Positions 27,370-36,500 of a stretch of 64,000 nt of DNA are shown in pieces. The notes under the pieces are model-generated. The model was not told the origin of the DNA and did no database searches. It worked only from the letters and a program-made list of their open reading frames with translations. Origin of the DNA: Microcoleus sp. FACHB-61. GTDB lineage: Bacteria > Cyanobacteriota > Cyanobacteriia > Cyanobacteriales > Microcoleaceae. Every line of letters begins with the position of its first letter. Position 1 is the stretch's first letter. Position numbers and translations under genes: made by a program. The stretch covers positions 1-64,000 of the forward strand of contig JACJNY010000046.1 in assembly GCA_014695295.1 (NCBI GenBank), in the 5' to 3' direction.

Positions 27370-27725
27370 AAAAATGGGTAGAAACCCCGTGCTTTGAGCA
27401 CGGCTTTACATTAACTTAAATCCCCTCGCGGGGTGGAGGGGTATGGTTGCCCCTCCGATGAGGTATGGTTGCCTCAAACTCCCATTTCTGGGGTAAAGTT
27501 AGCTTCGCCAAGGTTTTCTGAGCTTGTTAGGCTAGCAGCACTACTTCAGTGACCTTAAAGTTGTTTAACGACTAGCGACAGAGCAGGGGACTAGCTTCGC
27601 ATCCGCCCGGTGTCGTGACTCAAAAAACGTAGTCAGTTAAGACGCTTGGCTGGTCAGGACGGCTTGTGAGATTTCTCTTTCAAGCCTCATGCCTTTAGGC
27701 TGAGGTTCCTGACGGTCTTAACACG
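27370..27725 (-). mobile_element. Relic IS200/IS605-type end, possibly an orphan omega-RNA-like segment
   Basis: The palindrome at about 27375-27407 (CCGTGCTTTGAGCACGG within GTAGAAACC...GGCTTTAC) repeats the subterminal hairpin upstream of tnpB at 4218-4253, with compensatory changes in the stem. The following 300 bases contain several hairpins (27420-27455, and AGCCTCA/TGAGG-type around 27690-27710). A minus-strand frame of 26 codons (EPQPKGMRLEREISQAVLTS) ends inside it and could be the tail of a lost tnpB. I infer a deletion derivative or non-autonomous element whose structured RNA region remains. Confidence 0.5.
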
Positions 27726-27783
27726 CTAAAAGTTGATAACAGAACTGTGTATCTTTATTTTTAAAGATTTTGTGAAGGTATTT

Positions 27784-27799
27784 TGTGATTAGGATCACA
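27784..27799. promoter_or_regulatory. CRP/SyCRP1-type palindrome TGTGA-N6-TCACA
   Basis: TGTGATTAGGATCACA is a perfect match to the cAMP receptor protein consensus TGTGA-N6-TCACA. It lies about 124 bases upstream of mtnP. Extra half sites (TTTTGTGA at 27768-27775 and 27805-27812, and GTGACTTTTGTCAC at 27829-27842) surround it. A cAMP-producing cyclase is encoded 2 kb upstream. Confidence 0.65.
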
Positions 27800-27922
27800 T
27801 ATATTTTGTGACAATATAGTGTATGTTGGGTGACTTTTGTCACGAAATCTTCAATTATCTTTACGCCAACTTAACGATGGCCCGATAGAATCACTGTGGT
27901 AAAACTCAAGCAGAGGGTAAAA

Positions 27923-28795
27923 ATGGCACAAGCAAAAATCGGAATTATCGGCGGCAGCGGTTTGTATAAAATGGAGGCCCTCAAGGATATTGAAGAAGTG
28001 AAAATTGATACACCTTTTGGAGCGCCATCGGATTCCGCAATTGTGGGAACATTGGACGGTACGCCGGTAGCATTTCTGGCTAGACACGGCCGCAACCACA
28101 CTTTTTTGCCCTCAGAAGTGCCTTACCGAGCAAATATTTATGCCATGAAGAGTTTGGGAGTTGAGTATTTAATCTCAGCGTCGGCGGTTGGTTCCCTGAA
28201 AGCAGAGGCGAAACCTTTAGATATGGTAGTGCCGGATCAGTTTATCGATCGTACAAAAAATAGAGTTTCTACCTTTTTTGGAGAAGGAATTGTTGCTCAC
28301 ATCACATTCGGCGATCCGGTTTGCGGCGAATTGGCTAAAGTATTGGCAAGTGCGATCGAATCCTTGAACCTCACCGACGTTACCCTCCACCGGGGCGGCA
28401 CCTACGTCTGCATGGAAGGCCCCGCATTTTCCACAAAAGCAGAATCCCACCTTTACCGCAGTTGGGGGGCGACTGTCATCGGAATGACAAATTTGCCGGA
28501 AGCAAAATTAGCCAGAGAAGCAGAAATTGCCTATGCAACTTTAGCATTAGTCACCGATTATGACTGCTGGCACGAAGATCACGACAGCGTAACAGTAGAA
28601 ATGGTAATAGCAAATTTGCACCGCAATGCAGAGAATGCTCAAAAAGTCATTCAAGAAACAGTCCGTAGACTAACAGAAAATCCCCCCGTTTCCGAGTCGC
28701 ATTCAGCTTTGAAATATGCAATTCTGACTCGGTTGGATCAAGTGCCGGCCGCAACTAAGGAGAAAATGGGTTTGCTATTGAAAAAGTATTTGTAA
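27923..28795 (+). CDS. mtnP: S-methyl-5'-thioadenosine phosphorylase
   Basis: MtnP splits methylthioadenosine with phosphate into adenine and methylthioribose-1-phosphate for methionine salvage. Motifs are [70 protein letters not shown] and the MTA-type [15 protein letters not shown] start at ATG 27923 ([11 protein letters not shown]), with AGAGGG just upstream; the frame is open a further nine codons. The upstream region holds a CRP-type site, so cAMP control is plausible. Confidence 0.96.
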   Translation: MAQAKIGIIGGSGLYKMEALKDIEEVKIDTPFGAPSDSAIVGTLDGTPVAFLARHGRNHTFLPSEVPYRANIYAMKSLGVEYLISASAVGSLKAEAKPLDMVVPDQFIDRTKNRVSTFFGEGIVAHITFGDPVCGELAKVLASAIESLNLTDVTLHRGGTYVCMEGPAFSTKAESHLYRSWGATVIGMTNLPEAKLAREAEIAYATLALVTDYDCWHEDHDSVTVEMVIANLHRNAENAQKVIQETVRRLTENPPVSESHSALKYAILTRLDQVPAATKEKMGLLLKKYL

Positions 28796-28800
28796 AACGC

Positions 28801-28870
28801 ACCGCGAAGACGCAAAGAGCGCGAAGGAAAAACTGCATCTCTTCCTTCGCGTCCTTAGCGTCTTCGCGGT
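28801..28870. repeat. 70-bp imperfect palindrome after mtnP
   Basis: Arms of 29 bases (ACCGCGAAGACGCAAAGAGC... and its near complement ending TCTTCGCGGT) differ at about three positions and enclose a 12-base loop. It begins 5 bases after the mtnP stop and can act as terminator. A related GCGCCCTCTGCG tract is found near 48480-48505. This type of GCGAAGACGC palindrome is a known intergenic repeat style in cyanobacteria. Confidence 0.75.
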
Positions 28871-28926
28871 TCATTTAATCTTACGACCTATTCGTTATCC
28901 TATAGTTGACGATTATTTCTGAAGGA

Positions 28927-30114
28927 TTAACTTATCAACTGCTTGAATGCGTCGTGTTCGCGAATATTCTCCAAATCAGCTTCACTTTTTGCCAACTCTT
29001 TACACACATTCGGATTGAGATTGAGGGCGCGCTTTAAATTTTCAATGGCTAATTCAATTTTACCTTGTAGGGCATAACATCGGGCTTTGTTGTACCAAAT
29101 TCTGTAAAAGTCAGGTCTAATTTTAGCAGCATTGTCGTAGGAAGCGATCGCCGCTTCGTATTTTTGCAATTTTGAGAGTGCAACGCCTCGATTGTTCCAA
29201 GCGTCAGTATAATCATTTTTAACTTGTAGGGCTTGATTGTAAGAAATTACTGCTTGTTCGTACTCCTGCATTTTGGAAAAAGCAACGCCTCGGTTGTTCC
29301 AAGCATCGGCATAATCGGGTTTGGCTTGAATTGCTTGTTCGTAACAGCCGATCGCCTCCTGGTACTTCTGCAACTCCAACAATACCACGCCTCGATTGTT
29401 CCAAGCGTCGGGATAATTCGGGCGAATTGTAGTAGCTTGTTCGTAAGAGGCGATCGCCTCTGGATACCGCTGCATTCTCGTGAGCACTACTCCTCGGTTA
29501 TTCCAAGTATCGGCTAAATCCGGCTGAATTTGCAGGGCCCGATCGTAAGCTGCGATCGCATCTTGATAACGGTTTTCAAAGAAACAAGCATCTCCCTGTT
29601 TAGCATAGTCGGCGGCCGTCAATAGCTGTTGGTAATTGCCATAATTAACCGGAGCAAATTCTTGAATTTGGGCGTCGGGGAATAAAAGGTCTGTTTCTGC
29701 CTCTGCCGAGTGACTTGGGTGTTGAATTTCGCCTAAGATACTTTCAGCGTCGGAAATTAATAGTTTTAATTGAGAGATTGTATCGTAATGGAGACTTTCA
29801 ATTTCTTGGCGAGCAATTGTTGTCTGCTTGGACAATTTGCTCAACAGAAACCAAACCCCGACTCCGGCTGCTGTGGGAAATAAAGTTAAGGCAATTACGA
29901 GCCCGTTCAGCAGTACCGCCGTGCGCCCGAAAGCAATGTCAACTTCTTCTTGAACTCGATCGCGAATTTCTTCTTTAAGCTGCTGCTGTGGGAATTGCTG
30001 CTGAATTAACAGTGCGGCCCTCGGTTCAGACGCAGAAACGGTACTGGCGCAGACTAGAATAGTCAAAAGGGCGATCGGGCTAATACTTGTTCTAAAAATA
30101 CTTGACAAACGCAT
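28927..30114 (-). CDS. TPR-repeat protein with N-terminal membrane segments
   Basis: The protein has a signal-like hydrophobic N-terminus (MRLSSIFRTSISPIALLTIL...VSA), a second hydrophobic helix (LNGLVIALTLFPTAAGVGVWFLL), a coiled coil, and then about six tetratricopeptide repeats from residue 175 on. Five near-identical units read YxEAIxxYExAxxxxPxYxDAWNNRGVxL. It is probably membrane anchored with a TPR domain that binds partner proteins. I start at the ATG at 30114, which gives a good signal peptide; an in-frame ATG at 30150 adds 12 residues. Repeat DNA is also well conserved between units. Confidence 0.85.
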   Translation of the reverse strand: MRLSSIFRTSISPIALLTILVCASTVSASEPRAALLIQQQFPQQQLKEEIRDRVQEEVDIAFGRTAVLLNGLVIALTLFPTAAGVGVWFLLSKLSKQTTIARQEIESLHYDTISQLKLLISDAESILGEIQHPSHSAEAETDLLFPDAQIQEFAPVNYGNYQQLLTAADYAKQGDACFFENRYQDAIAAYDRALQIQPDLADTWNNRGVVLTRMQRYPEAIASYEQATTIRPNYPDAWNNRGVVLLELQKYQEAIGCYEQAIQAKPDYADAWNNRGVAFSKMQEYEQAVISYNQALQVKNDYTDAWNNRGVALSKLQKYEAAIASYDNAAKIRPDFYRIWYNKARCYALQGKIELAIENLKRALNLNPNVCKELAKSEADLENIREHDAFKQLIS

Positions 30115-30226
30115 TGCCTTAGTGATAAGCACCTGATTTGCGATTTCCATGTGTCAAGAGATGCTGATAAGGATGATCCCAGACTAGCCCATTTGTTCAC
30201 AAACTCTTAAATACAGGATATCTGTT

Positions 30227-30718
30227 GTGCAGTCCCCTCCTATCAAATTGCTGACGCAAGAATTGCTAGACGAAGTTGCCGCTTCCTCCCGCCGCAGTCC
30301 CCGCCAGCGACAAAACTACAATTTCCACGATTTGTCTGAAAAAGTGCAGCGATTTGTCAACGTGCTGCAACCGGGCACTTACGTCCGCCCTCACCAACAC
30401 CTGCGCCCGCCTGCTGTTAACGGTTTTGAGTTTTTCGTAGTGATTCAAGGAGAAGTGGGTATTGTTATTTTGAACGAAAACGGTCAAATCCTGCGCTCGT
30501 TGCGAGTCAGCGCTGCGGGCCCGACTCGCGCTGTCGAACTTCCAGAGGGCACTATTCACACGTTAGTAGCTTTGGTACCGGATACTGTGATTTTGGAGTT
30601 CAAGGAAGGGCCTTATGAGGTGGCTGCAGATAAAGACTTTTTGGCAGGTTTTCCTGCTGAGGGAACTGCGGCGGCGCGGGAATTAGTCGGGATTTGGGAA
30701 GCGGAATTTAACAGTTGA
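30227..30718 (+). CDS. WbuC family cupin-fold metalloprotein
   Basis: The 163-aa protein has the cupin pattern: PGTYVRPHQHLRPPAVNGFEFFVVIQGEVGIVIL, with metal ligands His (PHQHLRP), Glu and His (ELPEGTIHTLVALV). This arrangement is seen in the WbuC/cupin family sometimes linked to surface polysaccharide genes, though no such genes are near here. It starts at GTG 30227. It is divergent from the TPR gene. Confidence 0.85.
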   Translation: MQSPPIKLLTQELLDEVAASSRRSPRQRQNYNFHDLSEKVQRFVNVLQPGTYVRPHQHLRPPAVNGFEFFVVIQGEVGIVILNENGQILRSLRVSAAGPTRAVELPEGTIHTLVALVPDTVILEFKEGPYEVAADKDFLAGFPAEGTAAARELVGIWEAEFNS

Positions 30719-30750
30719 TATCACTTCCGGTTGCACCGTCCGTGATAGTT

Positions 30751-30813
30751 GGCTGTTGACTGTTGACTGTTGACTGTTAAAAATCTAAAATCTAAAATCT
30801 AAAATCTAAAATC
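30751..30813. repeat. Two adjoining heptamer arrays
   Basis: (TTGACTG)n from 30751 to 30780 is followed directly by (AATCTAA)n from 30781 to 30813. The first unit is the complement of the avtA repeat (22201-22257); the second is the complement of the ATTTTAG unit. Two different families side by side suggest a shared insertion or slippage hotspot. Confidence 0.9.
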
Positions 30814-30826
30814 GATCGACTGATTA

Positions 30827-31330
30827 CTAAGGACTGATGAATCTAATTGTCGTCATCCGATTGTATAAATCCGGGGCGATGCGAATGATTTTTCTCAAAA
30901 GTTCATCCGTCACCCAAAAGACGAGGGGAAAGGAAAATGTTTTGCTGAATTCGCTGCATAGCAGGTTGGTAGAAACGAGCAATCGATCGATCGCCTGCAC
31001 TGATTCCAAGCCGAGGAGCATTAAAGCTGGAGGCTGTTCCCCGTCTATTTCTGCAGCGATTGTCCTGTAGAGAGTTGTCGCCGATTCGGGCAAAAACAGT
31101 TGTCGCGGTTTGACGGCACAAGTTGCTTGCAGCCGATCGACTATTTGCTGTCGCAAAACCAGCGAGTTGCAGTTGACTAAAATGAAAGAAAAGTAACCTT
31201 GGGAAAGACGCAGCGCGCGAATTAAAGTTGAGAACGACCGCTCGTTATATTTAGCTGAGTCGTACTTAGCTGAGTCGTACTTAGCTGCATCGTCTTTAGC
31301 TGTATTTTCTGAGCTTTTCTCGACAAACAT
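30827..31330 (-). pseudogene. Truncated N-terminal module of a large cyanobacterial ATPase/TPR protein
   Basis: The 167-aa product begins with a repetitive segment (AKYDSAKYDSAKYN) and then FSTLIRALRLSQGYFSFILVNCNSLVLRQQIVDRLQ, a pattern I associate with the N-terminal domain of long cyanobacterial STAND/TPR proteins (LARAIxLSQGxFSLILVRCNY). Those proteins continue for many hundred residues, while this one stops after TTIRFISP, next to the heptamer arrays. I therefore call it a truncated relic, although a stand-alone short form is possible. A 12-bp unit in the 5' end of the gene (CGTACTTAGCTGAGT type) is tandemly duplicated. Confidence 0.55.
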
Positions 31331-31659
31331 AAATTGCAGATTTTTTATTTTGTTTTAGAGCTTTTCTAGATTCAAGGAGGTTTATAAAGAAAATTTGAAC
31401 ATCGGAAACTTATTTTTTCTTTAAAAACATTCCGGTCACTATAGCACGGTTTTAAATTAATATCAATAGTTAGATCGACTAATTTGGCCCCTGCCACTCA
31501 AAAAGCCACCTGCGACGGTACAACCAAAGTAGAGCATAAGGAAGAAGGAAGAAGAAGGAAGAAGAAAGAAGCAATATTTCGCAAGGGTTTGTGTAATTAA
31601 TAACCTCCTAAATGTCTGGCGAGGTTGCTAGATAAAATGTAATTAAACATACAAAAAAA
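31331..31659. other. Intergenic region with purine tract
   Basis: An AAGGAAGAAG purine repeat runs from about 31539 to 31572. I see no gene or clear terminator in the rest. Confidence 0.6.
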
Positions 31660-33468
31660 TCACCGGGAATTCTCAGCCAGCGGCAAAGTAAACCAAAAAG
31701 TTGCCCCAGCACCGGGACTGCTAATTACCCCAATTTCCCCGCCGTGAGCGCCAATAATTTGCCGACACAGATATAAACCCAAACCCAAACCGACGGAGTG
31801 TCGGGATTGATAACCCCTAACGTAAAGGTCAAAAAGATGCTCGCACTGTTCCGGCAATATTCCCACCCCGTCATCTTCAACGGTACAGTAAATCATGCTA
31901 CTTGGGGAATTGGGGATTGGGGAGTGGAAATTGGTAATTGGGGATTGATAATTTGTAATCGGTAATTTTTCGAGGTTTTGTTTTGCTTCTTGGTGATTTA
32001 GAATTAATTTACCCGTCTTTATTACTTGAGCGGAAACCGTTAAATTCAGTCCGGGCAGATTGTGCTTTAAAGCATTAGCAATTAAATTAGAAAACACGCG
32101 CCTTAACTGAGTATTGTCAGCATTAACGGCGGGCAAACCATCCGGCACCAAATTTTTAAAAGTAGCTTGAGCCTCATTTATTAAAGGCTCCAAATCTGCC
32201 GCCGCCGCTTCAACTACCGCCCTCAAATCAACCCGATCGCAGTGCAAAACAAAACCGCGCAATTCCCCGGCGTGAACTTCCAAAAGCGAATTGATCAACC
32301 GCAACTGCTGTTCGCTACCTTGAATCATCCGCTCCAAAACAGAACGGGGAATCGCGATCGAATCCCCAGTTTTCCTCTGCAAATTTTTCAGCACCATTAA
32401 CATTCCCGCCACCGGGTTTCGCAAGTCGTGGGAAAGAGCGTGGATAAACAGCCGCAGCGATTCTTGTGCCTGTTTGCGCTGCGTGATATCCTCAATTAAA
32501 CCCTCATAATAAAGCACGGAGCCGCTGCGATCCCGTACCGCCCGCGCCTTCTCGGAAATCCAGACAATACTGCCATCTGAGCGGTAAATTTGAGATTCAA
32601 AATCCGATACTGTGCCGCTTTCCTCGATCGATCGCAAAAACTCATTTCTGCGAGCCGGATCGACGTACAACTGCCGCTCAATATCAGTAAACTTTGCCGT
32701 CACTTCTTCCGGGGAATCGCAGCCGTAAATCCGCGCCAAAGCTGGATTTGCAGTAATGTAGCGGCCGTCGGGAGTGCTTTGAAAAATTCCCTCGCCGGCA
32801 TTCTCAAAAATGCTGCGGTACTTCGCCTCCGCCTCTTCCAACTGCTGGTAAGCAGATTCCAACTCGCGCCTGGTACTAAACTCTTTCCGTTGCAGACATT
32901 CGTACCAATAAACCGACAAATCGCAAATCAAACAAAACCAAAACAAATATAAGTAAAACCCGGTCAACTTAAAAGCAGTATACTTAGCAAAACTTAGATT
33001 TAAAACCAAATTTATCCCGACGTGGCAGCACAAAACGCCGAGTTGAGAAATCAGGTGGAGGCGCCAGCGGACGGGCATCAGCGTAGCTTGGATCAGAAAC
33101 GCTAAACTCCAGGTAAAAATCGGTAAGTCCCCGGCTTGTGCGACGGCTAACCCAAGCTGTACAACGACCGTCAGCGACCACGAAAAACCCAAAAATAGCA
33201 AACCGGGATAGCGCTTTCCGAAGGAGGTTGTTTGCAACACAAAACAGGTCAGCAAACCCAATTCTACAGCAGCGCTCGTGTACAAATAAACACTTTTAAA
33301 CTCCTGGCGAGCGAAGAATGCTTCGCCCAGAAAATAGACAGTTATTGTGAAGGCAAAAAAGATGGCAATTGCCACAGCAGGGCGCAGCCGATCTCGGAGG
33401 AAGCGATCGCGCCACACCTCGTAAATGGTTAACGCCTGAACTGATTTTGCATTGCCCAAATAGCTCAT
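31660..33468 (-). CDS. Membrane PAS sensor histidine kinase
   Basis: The 602-aa kinase has about six hydrophobic helices in residues 30-210, a PAS domain with PAC motif (residues 215-345: IFENAGEGIFQSTPDGRYITANPALARIYG), a HisKA H-box (FIHALSHDLRNPVAGMLM) with intact His, and an ATPase domain with N-box (LIANALKHN), G1 (VEDDGVGILPEQ) and G2 (HSVGLGLGLYLCRQI). It should autophosphorylate; the partner regulator is not encoded here. Between N-box and G1 it carries an insert of about 40 residues, part of which (ITNYQSPITNFHSPIPNSP) is translated from a short repeat at 31902-31967. It is a paralogue of the next kinase. Confidence 0.93.
   Translation of the reverse strand: MSYLGNAKSVQALTIYEVWRDRFLRDRLRPAVAIAIFFAFTITVYFLGEAFFARQEFKSVYLYTSAAVELGLLTCFVLQTTSFGKRYPGLLFLGFSWSLTVVVQLGLAVAQAGDLPIFTWSLAFLIQATLMPVRWRLHLISQLGVLCCHVGINLVLNLSFAKYTAFKLTGFYLYLFWFCLICDLSVYWYECLQRKEFSTRRELESAYQQLEEAEAKYRSIFENAGEGIFQSTPDGRYITANPALARIYGCDSPEEVTAKFTDIERQLYVDPARRNEFLRSIEESGTVSDFESQIYRSDGSIVWISEKARAVRDRSGSVLYYEGLIEDITQRKQAQESLRLFIHALSHDLRNPVAGMLMVLKNLQRKTGDSIAIPRSVLERMIQGSEQQLRLINSLLEVHAGELRGFVLHCDRVDLRAVVEAAAADLEPLINEAQATFKNLVPDGLPAVNADNTQLRRVFSNLIANALKHNLPGLNLTVSAQVIKTGKLILNHQEAKQNLEKLPITNYQSPITNFHSPIPNSPSSMIYCTVEDDGVGILPEQCEHLFDLYVRGYQSRHSVGLGLGLYLCRQIIGAHGGEIGVISSPGAGATFWFTLPLAENSR
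31902..31967. repeat. AATTGGGGATT-type repeat translated inside a histidine kinase
   Basis: Degenerate units of GGAATTGGGGATTGGGGAGT followed by AATTGGTAATTGGGGATTG lie in frame inside the kinase gene. On the minus strand they encode the proline/asparagine-rich segment ITNYQSPITNFHSPIPNSP. Similar units are intergenic at 7614-7647. Confidence 0.8.
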
Positions 33469-33471
33469 ACC

Positions 33472-33502
33472 ATTTTAGATTTTAGATTTTAGGTTTTAGA
33501 TT
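33472..33502. repeat. Heptamer array (ATTTTAG)n between the two kinases, containing a stop codon
   Basis: Four ATTTTAG-like units fill the 27-bp gap between the paired kinase genes. The TAA stop of the upstream kinase (33496-33498, minus strand) lies inside this array. Confidence 0.9.
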
Positions 33503-36500
33503 GAGAAAGATCCATCGTCCGAGTTGACAGCAGGTAGCGAAAACCAGAAAGTCGAGCCACCTCCGGGAGTGCTTTCGACGCCGATTTCGCCGCCGTGAGC
33601 TTTGATAATTTGCTTGGACAGGTACAGTCCCAAACCCAGCCCTGTTAATTGTCGGCTATTAGGGTCTTGAACGTAAAGTTCAAACAGAGATTCCCGCTGT
33701 TTGGCGCTGATTCCCACTCCATTATCTGTTACAGTACAGCGAACCATTTTTACGGTGACTCCGGGAAATTTGCTGCCGATATTGCCAATTTGGCCCTGAT
33801 AGCGGGGCATTTTGCAACTGCCGTCGAGGTAAAATTTGGCCAGGGTTTCCTGATTTTTCTGGGTGGTCTCGCACATCCTAGGACGATCGCCCGCAGGAGA
33901 GGCGAGGTTAGCGATATAGCGGGCGATCGGATTATTTGGGGATGTTAAAGCCTGTGAATTTTCTTCATAACTTAGCCTTTTTTCAACTTCAATTACCTCA
34001 GCTTTAAAAGTTATATTGACTCCCGGGGGATTGTGTTTAATAGCATTAGTCAACAGATTTTCCAGCACCCGCTGCAAGGGTTTGCTGTCGGCATTGACTT
34101 GTGGCAAATCCGCCGGGATTTCCTGAGTCAAAGTTGCTTGGTTTTTTGCCAGCATCGGTTCTAAATCAGCAACAATTGCTGAAGTTAAAGACGGAAAGTG
34201 CAGCGGTACAGTATTGAGAACAATACCTTTGACCTCGCTAGCGTGAGCGTCGAGCAGGGCATTAACCATAGTCAATTGGTGTTCGCTGGCCTGAACTATC
34301 CGCTCCAAAATCGAGCGAGAAACCGGAACATCCTGTAGAGAGTCAGAGGGCGATTTGTTGAGCAAATTTTTCAGCAGTATTAACATTCCCATAACTGGAG
34401 TGCGGAGATTGTGAGAAACTGCGTGCAAAAATAGGTCTTTCAGGCGGTTGCTTTCTTGCAGTTCGTGCATTTTTTGCTGTAGTTGGCGGGTGCGTTCCTC
34501 CACTTGATATTCCAAGTTGGCATTGAGAGCTTTTACCTGCTGCAAAAGTTGGGCTTGCTGGAGAGCTATCGCCACTTGGGTAGCGAGTTTTTCTAACAAA
34601 TCAATTTCAAATTCCTGCCAGTGGCGGGACCCGGAGCACTGGTTGACGGCCAAGATCCCGAACAATTCATCCCCCAGGACGATCGGCACATTTAACGTCG
34701 CGCGAATTTGATAGTCGCTGTAGAATTGGGCAACTCTATCGCTGACCTGCACGCTAGCAGTATCGGAGATAGATCGCACACGGTTGGTGGCATAAAACGT
34801 TCTCAAGTTTTCGAGGTGATTCTCATCAGCGAGCACCCACCCGAGAATAGAACGGCATTGACCTCCCACAGACTCAGCCACAACCTTACCGTACACCGGG
34901 CTAGCAAGATTTGCGCCCAGAGCGTCCACAATACCGATGAAAGCGCGGTCTGCCTTGAAAAATTGTCGGACTTCGGCAACAGTAGTGTTGAGAATTTCTT
35001 CGAGGTCGAGGGAGTTGCGAATTCGCAGGGCGATTTCACAGAGCAGGCGCTCGCGCTCGGAGGACGCCCGCAAAGCCGCTTCCGCGCGGTGGCGTTCGGT
35101 AACGTCTTGGACTGTGGCGGCGATCGCCCCTGACTGAATGACCGACTGTTCGCAGACAGTGCGTTCGGAGCCGTCTGCCAGCACAATTCGGTAGTTAATG
35201 CAATAGGGTTTGCGATCAAAGATAGCTTGGCGCTGCGCTCGCGCCACCAATTCTCGGTCTTCTGGATGTACGGCCTGCAAAAAAACTTCTGGTGTAGGTT
35301 TGACAGTTCCCGGAGCAAAACCCAAGAGGCGGTAAAGTTCGTCCGACCACCGCAACTCGCTGTTGGGTGTACCGTGTTCCGACGATTCCTGAAAGTTCTC
35401 AGTTGCTGCGACGGCGGTGCAATTTAAATCCCAATTGCCCAACTGAGCGATGCGCTGAGCGTTCGCCAGACTAGCTTCGCGCGCTCGCAGTGCCGCCGCC
35501 GTGCGGCGCACCTCAAAAAGCGCTTGCTGGCGTTCTGCTACGGCGGCCGCCAACATCAGAGCCACAAGGGCGATCGTACCGGTAAAAGCTTGTAAAAATA
35601 ACACCGCTTGTTTGAGATTATCGCTTTTGGCGAAAAACGGGCCGCCTCCCTGGACTGCTCCCAAAATCGCGATGTAAGACACGATCGAATAAGCAAAAAT
35701 CGCTCCCGGCGGTTGAAACCGCAGGGCCGCCCAAACTATCAGAGGAAAAGGCAGATACTCCAACGGATAGAGAGCGCTCGCCGCCTTTGTTTTCGAGCAA
35801 AAAACCAGCCAGCTAACGCTCAGCAATAGAGTCAGCCAGAGCGCTATTTCTGAATATTTAACAATTAAAGATCGCACATTATAGCGGTTTTTAGTTACCT
35901 GAAATGTGCGTGGGTAATTAGTAATGGGTAATGGGTAATTAGTATTTGATAATTGGTACTTCTGCCTGCTAAAAAGTGCTATAAAAATTGAAATAATGCG
36001 GAGTTTTATTTGAAATTTAAAACTGTTAACAGCGTGGTTCAAAGTCAGCAGCACCGGCGTCACGATCAAAATTCCCATCCCGTCTCCGAGCCACGTAGTC
36101 CACCAGTTGCGAGAAAAATTGCTCCACTGATCCCAACCAAAAATGCACGTACCCAAGTTGCCGAGGAGAGAACCCACAAAAGTAGACCCGATGACAGCGC
36201 CCGCCACCAAACCCACAACATCTCGCAATCGATCGAGTTTGGTAGAAAATCCGCTCTCCCTCAGCAAAGCCTCCCCAACCAGCGCTTGCAAGGTGACGCT
36301 AAAGGCCGATGTGACAATGACGGCGGACGGTATACCGGCTGTAGAGTTTAACAGCACCGAACCGAGGGCAATTCCCGGCCACATCCGCCGCCCTTGCAGT
36401 AGCAGTGCCGCTAGAGCAATACCGGCGGGCGGCCACACGGGGGAGGCTTCGGCTTTCACCAGTCCCAGCATCGACGCTGCGAGTTTTCCGGTAACAAAGT

